Source: Acinetobacter genomosp. 15BJ (GTDB lineage: Bacteria > Pseudomonadota > Gammaproteobacteria > Pseudomonadales > Moraxellaceae). From it: a stretch of DNA of 64,000 bases. The DNA is taken from contig NZ_KE007350.1 of the NCBI RefSeq assembly GCF_000400715.1, positions 1-64,000 on the forward strand, read 5' to 3'. Below are positions 30,153 to 40,765 of this stretch, piece after piece. Numbering within the stretch: the stretch's first letter is position 1; every line of letters begins with the position of its first letter. The translations under genes and the position numbers were made by a program. The notes below the pieces were generated by a model. It had not been told where the DNA came from. It ran no database searches and was given only the letters and a program-made list of their open reading frames with translations.

Positions 30153-30689
30153 TTACGCAAGAAGACGAGTCCGCATTTTTTCAAGCTTGTTAAGCGCAGA
30201 GTCATCTATCACTTGGTCGCCTGCACGAATCACAACACCTGCGATTAACGCTGGATTAACGTTAACAGTGACATGAACTGTTCTGTTAAAACGTTTTTCA
30301 AGCGCATGAGCTAAAATATGCTCTTGTGTCGCATCCATTGGAAAAGCAGATTCAATTTCTACTTCCAATGTGTTGTTGTTCTGCGATTTAAGTAGTTCGT
30401 ATTCTGTTGCGATTTCAGGCAATAAAACTAGACGATCGTTATCTGCAAGCAATGTCAAAAAGTTAGACAATGATTGAGTTTGATCTTCACCTAAAACCTT
30501 GGCAAAAAGACCTACTTGTTCCGCAGGAGTCAGCTCAGGGCGATTTAAATAAGCGGAAAATGCTTCATCTTGCACCGCAGCACTGAGCAGTTGTAACGCA
30601 TTTGACCAAGCGTCAGTTGCATTCTGCTCAGATGCATAAGCAAATGCTGCTTTGCCGTACGGGCGTGCTAACGTCAAGAGTTCAGCCAT
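30153..30689 (-). CDS. atpH: ATP synthase F1 subunit delta
   Basis: Peripheral-stalk protein joining F1 to the b subunits, 178 residues. It is helical at the N-terminus ([17 protein letters not shown]) and carries the family signature [19 protein letters not shown] near the C-terminus (about 145-163). It lies between atpF (11-base gap) and atpA (42-base gap). Confidence 0.96.
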   Translation of the reverse strand: MAELLTLARPYGKAAFAYASEQNATDAWSNALQLLSAAVQDEAFSAYLNRPELTPAEQVGLFAKVLGEDQTQSLSNFLTLLADNDRLVLLPEIATEYELLKSQNNNTLEVEIESAFPMDATQEHILAHALEKRFNRTVHVTVNVNPALIAGVVIRAGDQVIDDSALNKLEKMRTRLLA

Positions 30690-30700
30690 ATTCGCCTCGC

Positions 30701-31171
30701 TTAAAGTTTAGCAGCCAGCTGATTCAGCATGGCATTATGAGCTTCTGCGTCAACTTGTTGGTTCAGAATTTTTTCTGCACCAGCAACTGCCAAAGCAGCA
30801 ACTTGTTGACGTAATTCTTCGCGAGCAGAATTGATGTCTTGATCAACAGTTTCTTTCGCCTGTTGACGAATACGCTCACCTTCAGCAGATGCTTGGGTAC
30901 GCGCTTCTTCGATCAATTGTGCTGAACGACGGTTCGCTTGTTCGATCAATTGAGCCGCTTGTGCTTTTGCTGCGTCTAATTCTGCCTTTACTTGTGCTTG
31001 CGCATCAGCAAGGTCAGCTTTTGCTTTTTCAGCAGCATTTAAGCCATCAGCGATTTTACGCTGACGCTCACTAATCGCATTGATTAGTGGAGGCCAAACA
31101 AACTTCATGCAGAATGCGACAAAGATCGCAAATGCAATTGCTTGGCCAATCAATGTGAGGTTGATATTCAT
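30701..31171 (-). CDS. atpF: ATP synthase Fo subunit b
   Basis: Peripheral stalk, 156 residues: one N-terminal membrane helix (about 5-27) and a long charged coiled coil rich in Ala, Gln and Glu. The start at 31171 ([14 protein letters not shown]) has GAGGAATAGCGAA upstream, nearly the same leader as atpA; the longer frame would need a non-ATG start. Confidence 0.96.
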   Translation of the reverse strand: MNINLTLIGQAIAFAIFVAFCMKFVWPPLINAISERQRKIADGLNAAEKAKADLADAQAQVKAELDAAKAQAAQLIEQANRRSAQLIEEARTQASAEGERIRQQAKETVDQDINSAREELRQQVAALAVAGAEKILNQQVDAEAHNAMLNQLAAKL

Positions 31172-31210
31172 TTCGCTATTCCTCAATATGTGGATTTAGG
31201 AATTAAGCTA

Positions 31211-31489
<279 letters not shown>

Positions 31490-31538
31490 TTAAACTAAAA
31501 TTTAAGCCCAACGATCAGGTGATAGTTAGGCAATACCA

Positions 31539-32417
<879 letters not shown>

Positions 32418-32514
32418 TCACACCTGGTCAATGTCAATCATTAAAAAGAAGTAGAAACGAATCAAGCGGATGGCAAAGATCCCGCCTCTACTTCCAAAAA
32501 TCTCAAAATGTGTT

Positions 32515-32913
32515 TTACCCTCGTTTTTGTAGACGTGCCACCCAAAATGGCGCGACCCACGACATCGCTTGTACGAGAATAAATCCACAAAACAATGCAA
32601 CCGGTGACAGCGGTTTAACATTGCTCAAAATTAATATAAAACCCACGATCACAATCGCAAACTTACCGAGCATTCCTCGGTACATATTCAGCATGACTTG
32701 TTTTGATGCTCTTGCGCCTGCCGTTCTAAACGACTGCCAAGCAAAATAACAATGTGCCAACCAACATACCAAAGCCCCAAGCACAGCACTCAAAGCAGCA
32801 GTTGTATCTTTCATTGCCCATGCCAGCAAAGCGGCAACAGGAATCATACATGCTTGTAAGAAGACCAAAGCTTTTGCTAATCGTCGGTCAATCATGCGAC
32901 TAGTTTGGCTCAT
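32515..32913 (-). CDS. atpI: ATP synthase assembly protein AtpI
   Basis: A 132-residue membrane protein with four hydrophobic segments (about 16-33, 39-57, 82-97 and 104-124). It is the leader gene of the atp operon; the family has a non-essential role in assembling the c ring. About 100 bases separate it from atpB. The operon promoter should lie in 32914-33083, but I could not identify a clear -35/-10 pair. Confidence 0.88.
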   Translation of the reverse strand: MSQTSRMIDRRLAKALVFLQACMIPVAALLAWAMKDTTAALSAVLGALVCWLAHCYFAWQSFRTAGARASKQVMLNMYRGMLGKFAIVIVGFILILSNVKPLSPVALFCGFILVQAMSWVAPFWVARLQKRG

Positions 32914-33083
32914 TTTTTACCCACTTACAGCAGAACTGCTTGACAAGTTTTAATCATGATCATTTCGAATCGCAGGCATTATAGAGTTACACCCCTGAAC
33001 ATGCAATCTTTTCTCGACTTAAGTCTGCTTTTTTCGTTACCATATTTTCTGACGTTAGAGTCAATTGATTTTTATTTTTTTGA

Positions 33084-33923
33084 TCAATTTTGTGCACTTA
33101 TTACGCATTTATCGGTTTTTAAAGCCAATTTTTGCCATGCTGTTACAAAATTGTCTTCCCCACGCATGCTTTCATCGACCGATTGGAAAACTACTGGGTT
33201 CATTTTTTGGTACTGACTGGCACTTGCTGTCGTTTCGGCCAATAAGCACATTTTATTTTGCGGACGATTGTCTCTTAAGTACTTAATTTGAGCTGCCGTC
33301 GGTGCAATATGCGGATCATCGGTCAGCGCACCTGCAAATTTCAGGTTCAATGCTCTTTCTAGATATTGATAGGCATCATGATAAGACCAATAGTTTTTTG
33401 CCTTGTTTGAGCTTTCATACTGTTGAGAAGCTTGTAACATTTGTTGCGAAAACTCTTTCGCATTGGCCATATATTTAGCTTTATTTTCTGGATATTGCTG
33501 CGAACGCAAAGTTGCAATAAAGAAAGCGATACGCACCGCGTTATTTGGATCTAACCAAACATGACTATCAACCGTGTTCGCCATAGATGCACCACGTAAA
33601 TTACGCAGCGGTAAAGTCGTTAAAATGCCTGAATCCAATAGCGCAATAGCTTTACGGTTCTGATTTAGCATCTTTTCAAGCGGTGCCTCATGCGCTTTCC
33701 CAAGCCAAATCACCAAAGAGGCATCTTGAATCGCTTTACGGTGTGCTGGTGTGAGTTGTACGTCATGACCACTTTGATCTTTTAATAACAGGATTGGTTC
33801 TTCTACTCCGTCTGTTACTTCTTTGGCAATCAGATAAATTGGGTGTGTTGAAACCACCAAGCTTTGTGTCCAGCCCCATGTGCTTAACATCGAAAACAAG
33901 ACCAAGACAAATAGGCGAGACAT
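33084..33923 (-). CDS. znuA: Zinc ABC transporter substrate-binding protein
   Basis: Periplasmic zinc-binding protein of the ZnuABC importer, 279 residues with a signal peptide (about 1-18, MSRLFVLVLFSMLSTWGWTQ). The three metal histidines of the family are visible in SGHDVQL, DSHVWLDP and SYHDAYQY. The acidic loop that many ZnuA proteins carry is absent, so this is the short form. ATG 33923 is preferred to a TTG at 33938. It is divergent from zur-znuCB with a Zur-like box in the spacer. Confidence 0.92.
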   Translation of the reverse strand: MSRLFVLVLFSMLSTWGWTQSLVVSTHPIYLIAKEVTDGVEEPILLLKDQSGHDVQLTPAHRKAIQDASLVIWLGKAHEAPLEKMLNQNRKAIALLDSGILTTLPLRNLRGASMANTVDSHVWLDPNNAVRIAFFIATLRSQQYPENKAKYMANAKEFSQQMLQASQQYESSNKAKNYWSYHDAYQYLERALNLKFAGALTDDPHIAPTAAQIKYLRDNRPQNKMCLLAETTASASQYQKMNPVVFQSVDESMRGEDNFVTAWQKLALKTDKCVISAQN

Positions 33924-33950
33924 CACAACATTACTCAATTTAGCGAATCA

Positions 33951-33965
33951 TGTTATAATATAACA
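33951..33965. promoter_or_regulatory. Putative Zur box
   Basis: TGTTATAATATAACA matches the gammaproteobacterial Zur-type motif and is palindromic except for its centre. It lies 28 bases before the znuA ATG in the divergent znuA/zur spacer. A weaker half-like TGTTATGAT occurs at 34054-34062 on the zur side. With zinc bound, Zur is expected to repress both directions. Confidence 0.75.
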
Positions 33966-34143
33966 AAAGTTAAAAAATGCCTATGTCTATTTTTAGATTC
34001 GCTGCACTATCCGTCGTGCATTTAACTTATATAGATAGTTATCATAAATTGCATGTTATGATAGCGGGGCTATTGCGACACTATTCAGACACTTCATGTC
34101 AGTGAAAATTCAATAGGCTCTACAAAAACAATGAGGTCAATCT

Positions 34144-34641
34144 ATGAGTTCTTGTTCACATGAACATGACAATGCTTTACATGGTGTTCACGGTCATCAC
34201 GATATTAAAGCGCGCCTTGCCGAAGCAGAAATTTTATGCACTGCGACTGGCGCTCGTCTGACACCTTTACGTAAAGAAGTACTTGAACTCATTTTAAATG
34301 CATCGGCACCGATGGGTGCTTATGATTTATTGGCTAAAATTAAAGGCCAAGCAGACCGCCCTGCTGCGCCTCCTACGGTTTACCGTACTTTAGACTTTTT
34401 ATTAGAAAAAGGCTTAATCCACAGACTCACGTCTATTAATGCCTATATACCTTGCTGCCATCCACGTGAAGGTCATCAAGCGGCTTTTCTGATCTGTACG
34501 GAATGTCATTCTGTCAAAGAAGCATCAGCACAAGGTTTGATCCAGCAACTCGATCAACTTGCATCATCAGACCAGTTTTTAGCACAACATAGCATTATTG
34601 AAATCTCTGGAAAATGTCATCAGTGCAGCACACGCCAGTAA
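34144..34641 (+). CDS. zur: Zinc uptake regulator Zur (Fur family)
   Basis: Zinc-responsive repressor, 165 residues. Winged-helix core GARLTPLRKEVLELI...PPTVYRTLDFLLEKGLIHRL (about 36-99). The structural zinc site is seen as CTEC (about 119-122) and CHQC (about 158-161). The N-terminus is unusually rich in Cys and His (CSHEHDNALHGVHGHHD). GAGG precedes the ATG. Its last 28 bases overlap znuC in another frame, so the two are translationally coupled. Confidence 0.94.
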   Translation: MSSCSHEHDNALHGVHGHHDIKARLAEAEILCTATGARLTPLRKEVLELILNASAPMGAYDLLAKIKGQADRPAAPPTVYRTLDFLLEKGLIHRLTSINAYIPCCHPREGHQAAFLICTECHSVKEASAQGLIQQLDQLASSDQFLAQHSIIEISGKCHQCSTRQ

Positions 34642-35402
34642 GCACTCCACTTATTCAGCTGGAGAAAATCTCAGTTCGTCGTGATGAGCTGGATATTTTA
34701 AGAAATGTAGATTTTGCCTTGCAAGCAAAAGAAATTGTGACGTTGATTGGTCCCAATGGCGCAGGTAAATCTACATTGATCAAGGTGCTGTTGGGTATCA
34801 TGCCACCGAATAAAGGCAAAATTCGCTTTTCTAAAAAATTAAAAATGGCCTATGTTCCACAGAAGTTTAACCCTTCTGCAAGTCTCCCTTTACGTGTACA
34901 AGATTTGCTTGATCTAGAAGTTTGCGAACAGGCTTTACGTGAAGAGATTATTCGCGACACCGGCATTCAAAAATTACAGTCATCCAAAGTACAGCAGCTT
35001 TCAGGTGGTGAACGGCAACGGGTTTTACTGGCGCGTGCTTTATTACGTCAGCCAGATATTTTAGTACTGGATGAACCGATGCAAGGCTTGGATATTCAGT
35101 CCGAAGCTGAGCTGTATGAATATGTACGCAGTTTGCCTGAGCGCTATGGCTGTGCTGTGTTGATGGTGTCACATGATCTACAATGGGTGATGCAAGGTAC
35201 ACATCGCGTGGTCTGCCTCAACAAGCATATTTGTTGCAGTGGCTTACCTGAAAGTATTCAACAGCATCCCGAATACCAAGCGATTTTTGGCACCCAACGG
35301 ATGTTCTATCAGCATCATCACAATCACTGTGGGCATAGTGATCATGCCGAACCATGTTCGCACGATCCACGGCCACACATTCACCCTGAGCCAAAGGTCT
35401 AA
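34614..35402 (+). CDS. znuC: Zinc ABC transporter ATP-binding protein
   Basis: ATPase driving zinc import, 262 residues. It has Walker A GPNGAGKST (about 44-52), ABC signature LSGGERQRV (about 128-136), Walker B DILVLDEP (about 148-155) and the switch histidine in SHDLQW. A histidine-rich tail (about 233-260, HHHNHCGHSDH...HPRPHIHPE-like) may bind zinc. No alternative Met exists nearer the ABC domain, so the 28-base overlap with zur appears real. Confidence 0.94.
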   Translation: MSSVQHTPVSTPLIQLEKISVRRDELDILRNVDFALQAKEIVTLIGPNGAGKSTLIKVLLGIMPPNKGKIRFSKKLKMAYVPQKFNPSASLPLRVQDLLDLEVCEQALREEIIRDTGIQKLQSSKVQQLSGGERQRVLLARALLRQPDILVLDEPMQGLDIQSEAELYEYVRSLPERYGCAVLMVSHDLQWVMQGTHRVVCLNKHICCSGLPESIQQHPEYQAIFGTQRMFYQHHHNHCGHSDHAEPCSHDPRPHIHPEPKV

Positions 35403-35405
35403 GCC

Positions 35406-36215
35406 ATGATGGAATGGTTACAACTCCTCCTCCCTGCTTGGATCATGGGGTCATTACTGGTTTTTCTAACGGCTCCTCTCGGCTGCTTGATGCTTTGGCG
35501 CAGAATGTCTTTTTTTGCAGACACTATGGCGCACGGTACCTTACTCGGGGTCGCGGTTGCAGGGATTCTGAATTTACCTTTTTGGCTGGGTGTCGCTTGC
35601 CTTGCGCTGTTGCTGGTTGCTCTTCTTTGGGTTTTACACGATTCTCGCCTACCCAATGATGCATTACTCGCATTAAGCTCTGCCACCCTACTCTGCTCTG
35701 GTCTGCTACTGATTCAGCAAGTACCAAGTTTGCGTCCTGAATTGCTTAGCTATTTATTCGGTGATTTACTCAGTATTGAATGGTCTGATTTACCAATGTT
35801 TGCCGTGGTGATTGCAGGTGCATTAATCGTACTTTATCGTTCGTGGTCAGCGCAGATTCAAATTGCGATTGATCCAGATATCGCCATGAGTGAAGGTGTC
35901 AGTGCCAACTGGCAACGCTTGATCTTCATGTTGTTATTGGCATTGTTTACCGTATTGGCGTTACGTGCGGTCGGTTCATTATTGATGGGTGCTTTACTAG
36001 TGATTCCAGCCCTGAGTGCACGCTTATTGGCGCACTCACCAAAACAAATGGTGGTTTGGGCATTTGTGTTGGCACAGCTCGGTGTTACGGTTGGCCTATG
36101 GTCGAGTGCTGCACTGAATATTTCTACAGGCTTAAGTATTGTTCTGTGTATGGCACTTTGCTTTGCCGCTATTTTCATCACGCAAAAACTCAAAAGCCAA
36201 GCTCAATCTGCCTAA
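35406..36215 (+). CDS. znuB: Zinc ABC transporter permease
   Basis: Membrane channel subunit of ZnuABC, 269 residues with about eight membrane segments. Family motifs include PLGCLMLWRRMSFFADTMAHGTLLGVA and SLLMGALLVIPALSARLLAHSP. It starts 3 bases after znuC and ends 8 bases before the convergent LysE gene. Confidence 0.94.
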   Translation: MMEWLQLLLPAWIMGSLLVFLTAPLGCLMLWRRMSFFADTMAHGTLLGVAVAGILNLPFWLGVACLALLLVALLWVLHDSRLPNDALLALSSATLLCSGLLLIQQVPSLRPELLSYLFGDLLSIEWSDLPMFAVVIAGALIVLYRSWSAQIQIAIDPDIAMSEGVSANWQRLIFMLLLALFTVLALRAVGSLLMGALLVIPALSARLLAHSPKQMVVWAFVLAQLGVTVGLWSSAALNISTGLSIVLCMALCFAAIFITQKLKSQAQSA

Positions 36216-36219
36216 AACG

Positions 36220-36236
36220 GCAGTCAGCTTGACTGC
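36220..36236. terminator. Small hairpin between convergent genes
   Basis: GCAGTCA-GCT-TGACTGC, perfect 7-bp arms, overlaps the stop codon of the minus-strand LysE gene and follows znuB by 4 bases. It has no T-tract, so a terminator role is tentative. Confidence 0.4.
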
Positions 36237-36847
36237 TGGATCGCACTTAACAAAAGTGCTGCACCACTAAACATCACCGCAAAACCACGATTTAAATATT
36301 TTTGCTGTGTCGGTGAGCGAAGCAGTCTCAATACTTTCGAAGCTAGTCCGGTATAGCCCGCCATGACAATCAAGTCGATCATTACCATCGTGGCCGCCAT
36401 AATTAAGTATTGCAGCCATTGCGGTTGACCCAAATCTAGAAATTGTGGCAAAACAGCCAACAAGAATACAATCGCCTTAGGATTACTCATATTCACCACA
36501 AAGCCTTTCAATATTAAGGCTAAAGCGGATTGATGCTGTTCCTGTCGAATCTCAATCGCCTGAATCGGTGCAGTCCACTGCTTATATGCCAAATAGACCA
36601 AATAAGCGACACCAAACCATTTCACTACCTGAAAAGCCCAAGGTGTTGTCGCAAACAGCACACCAACACCGGCTGCCACAATTAGAATTTGTATCAGTAA
36701 CGCGACTTGCAGACCTATGACGTTCCAATAACCATGTCGAAACCCATAGTTTAACCCACTCGACATTGACGCAATTGCTCCTGCGCCTGGTGAGATACTA
36801 ATCACCCAACACGCCAACATAAAAGCAAACCAAATCTGCAAAGACAT
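36224..36847 (-). CDS. LysE-family exporter
   Basis: Inner-membrane exporter of amino acids or related metabolites, 207 residues with about six segments. The family motif is CWVISISPGAGAIASMSSGLNYGFRHG near the N-terminus; NPKAIVFLLAVLPQFLD follows in the middle. The longest frame starts with TTG at 36865; ATG 36847 is preferred. The substrate is unknown. Confidence 0.87.
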   Translation of the reverse strand: MSLQIWFAFMLACWVISISPGAGAIASMSSGLNYGFRHGYWNVIGLQVALLIQILIVAAGVGVLFATTPWAFQVVKWFGVAYLVYLAYKQWTAPIQAIEIRQEQHQSALALILKGFVVNMSNPKAIVFLLAVLPQFLDLGQPQWLQYLIMAATMVMIDLIVMAGYTGLASKVLRLLRSPTQQKYLNRGFAVMFSGAALLLSAIQQSS

Positions 36848-37003
36848 AACAACTACGTCGAACAATAAAAGGGGAATTATACCGTTTTATCAGCGCATCG
36901 CGTTGATATTTTAGGCAAGAAAATTTAGCAAATAAGCTACTCAGCCCTGATAACATCAGGCACAATTATTGTTTTCCCCTTAAAAATAACTAAGGAGTTT
37001 TTA

Positions 37004-37924
37004 ATGACTGCGCAATCTGTCATTCTTCCATTACCTTCTGACCACGCCCGCTTTATTGTTTTACGTTTAAAAGATTTAAGCATTGCCGAATTAAAACCAC
37101 AGATTGAAGCTCTCCTTTCGACCCGTGACCGTTTAATCACACAACACCCCAATGACCAGATTAAAACAGCCATCGCTTTTGGTCCCGAACTTTGGGCACA
37201 ACTCAACTCGCAAACACCTGAAGGTTTTAAACAGCTCGATCCGCAACAAGGTGCGTTTAATATGCCAGTGGTGCCAGCTGATGTATTTATTCATCTTGCC
37301 AGCGCCCGTGCAGATATTTGTTTTGCCATGAGCCAAGCTTTTTTTACAGGAATTCAAGACAAAGTTGAGGTTTTGGATGAGCGTGCCTGTTTCCGTTTCT
37401 TTGATGGCCGCGACATGACAGGCTTTATTGATGGAACAGAGAATCCGCAATTTCCAGATGACCGTGCAGAAGCAGCATTACTGCCAGAAACAGCTGGTGC
37501 CTTTGCCGATGGCAGCTTTATCTTTGCACAGCGTTATATTCACGATCTTGCAAAATGGCAAATGCTGAAAGTCGATGCACAAGAACATGTGTTTGGTCGT
37601 ACCAAACTTGAGTCAATTGAACTTGATGATGATGTAAAACCAGAAAACTCACATGTCGCACGTACGGTCGTTGAAGACGACGAAGGTGAGGAAATGGAAA
37701 TCTTGCGCCACAGCTTGCCTTATGGTGATGGCAAAGGTGAGCAAGGCTTATTCTTTGTCGCTTACACCAATAATTTAAGCATTATTGACGAGATGCTGAA
37801 ACGTATGTTTGGGACTACAGGTGATGGCATTCATGATCGCTTACTACATTTTACCACTGCGATTGATGGTGCTTATTACTTCGCGCCAAGCGATGAATTA
37901 TTAGAACAAATTTTAGAAGATTAA
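37004..37924 (+). CDS. Dye-decolourising (DyP-type) heme peroxidase
   Basis: A 306-residue heme peroxidase of the DyP family. The signature GFIDGTENP (about 144-152) contains the catalytic Asp of the GxxDG motif. The proximal heme histidine is His217 in PENSHVARTVV, with a downstream Arg in EILRHSLPYG. A strong TAAGGAG precedes the ATG. No signal peptide or encapsulin gene is nearby, so it is probably a cytoplasmic monocistronic enzyme. Physiological substrate unknown. Confidence 0.93.
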   Translation: MTAQSVILPLPSDHARFIVLRLKDLSIAELKPQIEALLSTRDRLITQHPNDQIKTAIAFGPELWAQLNSQTPEGFKQLDPQQGAFNMPVVPADVFIHLASARADICFAMSQAFFTGIQDKVEVLDERACFRFFDGRDMTGFIDGTENPQFPDDRAEAALLPETAGAFADGSFIFAQRYIHDLAKWQMLKVDAQEHVFGRTKLESIELDDDVKPENSHVARTVVEDDEGEEMEILRHSLPYGDGKGEQGLFFVAYTNNLSIIDEMLKRMFGTTGDGIHDRLLHFTTAIDGAYYFAPSDELLEQILED

Positions 37925-37931
37925 AACTATA

Positions 37932-37962
37932 AGATGCTATGTTTTTCAATGGCATAGCATCT
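37932..37962 (+). terminator. Hairpin after the DyP peroxidase gene
   Basis: Perfect 10-bp arms AGATGCTATG / CATAGCATCT around an 11-base loop, 8 bases past the stop codon. There is no T-tract after it, so it may be a weak terminator or an mRNA-end stabiliser. Confidence 0.5.
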
Positions 37963-38096
37963 GCATTACCTCCAAGGCTCTAATCACTTAGAAAAGATTT
38001 ATGTGAATATGTTAATTCCGCACAAATCCCACTCCCCTTAAGCCGATAAAATTTGCTATATTGGTCGTTTTTCCGCGACATTTATTTTCGGTAACT

Positions 38097-39887
38097 ATGA
38101 ATACGGCAATACAAGCAGCTCTCGATCATGCGGTACAAACCCTGCAACAACAAGGTGTACTTCCTTCAGATTGGACCAACACGAGCCATTTAACCCGTAC
38201 CAAAGACCGAAGTCACGGAGACTTTGCTTCAAACATCGCCATGATCGGCTCAAAAGTTGCAGGTATGAAACCTCGCGATTTAGCTGAAAAAATCTTGGCA
38301 GCCCTGCCTGAAGTGGCTGACATTACCAAAGCAGAAATTGCAGGTCCGGGTTTTATTAACTTCTTTTTAAATGCTGACCAACGCTACGCAGTACTCGACC
38401 AAATCCAAGCACAAAAAAATGACTATGGTCGTAGCCAAGCCAATGCAGCTAAAAAAATCCAAGTCGAATTTGTCTCTGCAAACCCAACCTCTAGCCTGCA
38501 TGTCGGTCATGGTCGTGGTGCAGCTTATGGCATGACCGTTGCGAACCTGTTAGAAGCAACGGGTGCAACAGTTGATCGTGAATATTATGTCAACGACGCA
38601 GGCCGTCAAATGGACATTTTGGCAACATCGACCTACTTACGTTATTTAGAATTGACGGGACAAACTTTAGTTTTCCCTAAAAATGCATACCAAGGCGATT
38701 ACGTCAAAGAAATTGCACAAGAAATTATTGATAAAGATGGCAATGCACATGTTCGTGCTGTTGCTGACATCTATAAAGATGTACCAGAAGATGTTCAATA
38801 CGCTGAAGAACTCGATGCAGAAGGCAACAAAGTTGTCCTTTCTGGCGACAAAGAAAAGCACATTGATGGTTTGATTGCGAATTCGCAACAACACTTGGGT
38901 GCGGATTACCGTGTTTTCCATCAAGCAGCGTTACATGCCATCTTAGATGACATCAAAGATGACTTGGCTGACTTTGGTGTGACCTTTGACAAATGGTTCA
39001 GCGAAGACTCTTTAACTGACAAAATTGACGAAGCACTTGAGACACTAGATCAACGTGGCTACCTCTATGAAAAAGAGGGCAACATCTGGTTCAAATCAAC
39101 TGAGTTTGGTGATGAAAAAGATCGTGTAGTGAAACGTCGCAATGGTCAAACCACTTACTTTGCTTCTGACATTGCTTATCACTTAAATAAATTACAACGC
39201 GGCTATACTGACCTGATTGATATTTGGGGTTCAGACCACCACGGTTATATTTCACGTGTTAAAGCTGCGATTGATGCAATGGGCTATGATTCGAAGAAAT
39301 TGACTGTGCTTTTGGTTCAGTTCGTAAGCTTGTGGCGTGGTGGCGAGATGGTACAAATGTCATCTCGTTCGGGTCAGTTCGTGACTTTACGTGATCTACG
39401 TAAAGAAGTGGGTAATGATGCCGCACGTTTCTACTATGTGATGCGTAAGTCTGAACAACACATTGACTTTGACTTAGACCTTGCCGTTTCACAAAGCAAA
39501 GACAATGCGGTGTATTACATTCAATATGCCCATGCACGTATTTGTCGTATGTTAGAAAAAGCAGCCACTACAGGGATCAGTTTTGATGCTGTTGCAGCGC
39601 GCGAGCAAGCCAATCGTTTAGAACTTGATGCTGAAACAGAAATTCTGTCTAAGCTTGCTGCTTATCCTGATATTTTAGTACGTGCGGCAAATGTCTATGA
39701 GCCACACCAAATTGGTAACTATCTTAAAGAGTTAGCTGCGCTATTCCATGCTTGGTATAATGAGCATAAAGTTTTGGGTGACGATGTAGCGCTTACACAA
39801 GCACGTTTATTGCTTTCAATCAACGTACAGCAAGTTTTACGCAATGGCTTAGAATTATTGGGCGTATCCGCTCCTGAGACGATGTAA
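38097..39887 (+). CDS. argS: Arginyl-tRNA synthetase
   Basis: Charges tRNA-Arg, 596 residues. N-terminal additional domain, then the class I HIGH-like HVGHGRGA (about 135-142), and MSSRSGQF in place of KMSKS (normal for ArgS). The anticodon-binding domain ends ELLGVSAPETM. The start at 38097 (MNTAIQAALDHAVQ) matches the family; the longer frame to 38061 does not. Confidence 0.97.
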   Translation: MNTAIQAALDHAVQTLQQQGVLPSDWTNTSHLTRTKDRSHGDFASNIAMIGSKVAGMKPRDLAEKILAALPEVADITKAEIAGPGFINFFLNADQRYAVLDQIQAQKNDYGRSQANAAKKIQVEFVSANPTSSLHVGHGRGAAYGMTVANLLEATGATVDREYYVNDAGRQMDILATSTYLRYLELTGQTLVFPKNAYQGDYVKEIAQEIIDKDGNAHVRAVADIYKDVPEDVQYAEELDAEGNKVVLSGDKEKHIDGLIANSQQHLGADYRVFHQAALHAILDDIKDDLADFGVTFDKWFSEDSLTDKIDEALETLDQRGYLYEKEGNIWFKSTEFGDEKDRVVKRRNGQTTYFASDIAYHLNKLQRGYTDLIDIWGSDHHGYISRVKAAIDAMGYDSKKLTVLLVQFVSLWRGGEMVQMSSRSGQFVTLRDLRKEVGNDAARFYYVMRKSEQHIDFDLDLAVSQSKDNAVYYIQYAHARICRMLEKAATTGISFDAVAAREQANRLELDAETEILSKLAAYPDILVRAANVYEPHQIGNYLKELAALFHAWYNEHKVLGDDVALTQARLLLSINVQQVLRNGLELLGVSAPETM

Positions 39888-39890
39888 AAA

Positions 39891-39969
39891 GCAAAGCAAC
39901 GCTTTGCACATCGTCGCAAGACCGAAGGCTATGCCAACGGTAACTGGTAATCAGCAAAGCAACGCTTTA
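39891..39969. repeat. Repeated GCAAAGCAACGCTTT elements downstream of argS
   Basis: GCAAAGCAACGCTTTGC at 39891-39907 can fold into a hairpin with 7-bp arms. GCAAAGCAACGCTTT recurs at 39953-39967, 62 bases later. It may be a small intergenic repeat; I cannot check for other genomic copies. Confidence 0.55.
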
Positions 39970-40010
39970 AACACATGTAAACTTAAACCATGATTGTTAA
40001 ACAATATGGT

Positions 40011-40048
40011 AAACAAAGCATTATTTTTAAACATAATGCTTTGTTTTT
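40011..40048 (+). terminator. Terminator of argS
   Basis: AAACAAAGCATTAT / ATAATGCTTTGTTTTT arms around TTTTAAAC with a T-tract at the right. Confidence 0.8.
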
Positions 40049-40097
40049 AAGCAGATTCAAGTTACAAATAACCTAATAGGATCAAGAGGAATTTCTG

Positions 40098-40709
40098 GTG
40101 TTTGGAAAAACGCAACGTGGTGTATCTGAACGACCAAACAAGCCTAAAAAACCACTCATTCCGAAGTGGTTAGGAATGCTTGTCGCAGTTCTCGCGATCC
40201 TGTGCGCTGCCGTGATGTTAATGCTTTGGCAACCATGGCAACCTGTTCCTGCAAAAAATCAGGTAACGTCTGAACACTATGAGGAAGAAAATACCAATAA
40301 AGACTACCGTTTTTATGACTTACTTCCGCAACAGCAAGTAACCCCAATTCCTGAACAAGCCGTGCCAGAGTCCAAACCTCAGGGCAATGTTGTGATTATC
40401 GAGTCACCAAAACCTGAGACCACAACAACAGAAGATCCAAGCGGCATCACCCCAAGTGAACAAGCTGCAGCACCTGCACATGCGACTTATATTTTACAAG
40501 TACGTAGCTACCCTGACCCAGACAGTGCCGACGCACGTCGTGCAGAAATCATCCTGAATGGTTTATCTGCAGATGTGGTGAAAAGCGTTGAAAATGGTCA
40601 AACTTGGTATCGTGTGTTCTCTGGGCCTTATGACAGCCAAGAATCTGCACTTGCTGCTCAACAGACCTTACAACATAGCGGCATTGATTCAATTGTAATC
40701 AAACGCTAA
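40098..40709 (+). CDS. SPOR-domain cell-division protein (FtsN-like)
   Basis: A 203-residue bitopic protein that starts with GTG behind AAGAGGA. The basic N-terminus is cytoplasmic, followed by one membrane helix (about 25-47) and a Pro/Gln/Glu-rich periplasmic linker (about 50-130). The C-terminal SPOR domain (about 131-203, YILQVRSYPDPDSADARRAEIILNGLSADV...YRVFSGPYDS) binds denuded peptidoglycan at the septum. The argS-SPOR gene order matches Pseudomonas, where the second gene is ftsN. FtsN function is inferred from architecture and synteny. Confidence 0.85.
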   Translation: MFGKTQRGVSERPNKPKKPLIPKWLGMLVAVLAILCAAVMLMLWQPWQPVPAKNQVTSEHYEEENTNKDYRFYDLLPQQQVTPIPEQAVPESKPQGNVVIIESPKPETTTTEDPSGITPSEQAAAPAHATYILQVRSYPDPDSADARRAEIILNGLSADVVKSVENGQTWYRVFSGPYDSQESALAAQQTLQHSGIDSIVIKR

Positions 40710-40724
40710 AAATAAAGTCACAAT

Positions 40725-40753
40725 AAAAAAGGGAACAATCGGTTCCCTTTTTT
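40725..40753. terminator. Bidirectional terminator between convergent genes
   Basis: AAAAAAGGGAAC / GTTCCCTTTTTT-type arms around AATCG, with A and T tracts on both sides. Confidence 0.88.
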
Positions 40754-40765
40754 ATATTTAAAAAT

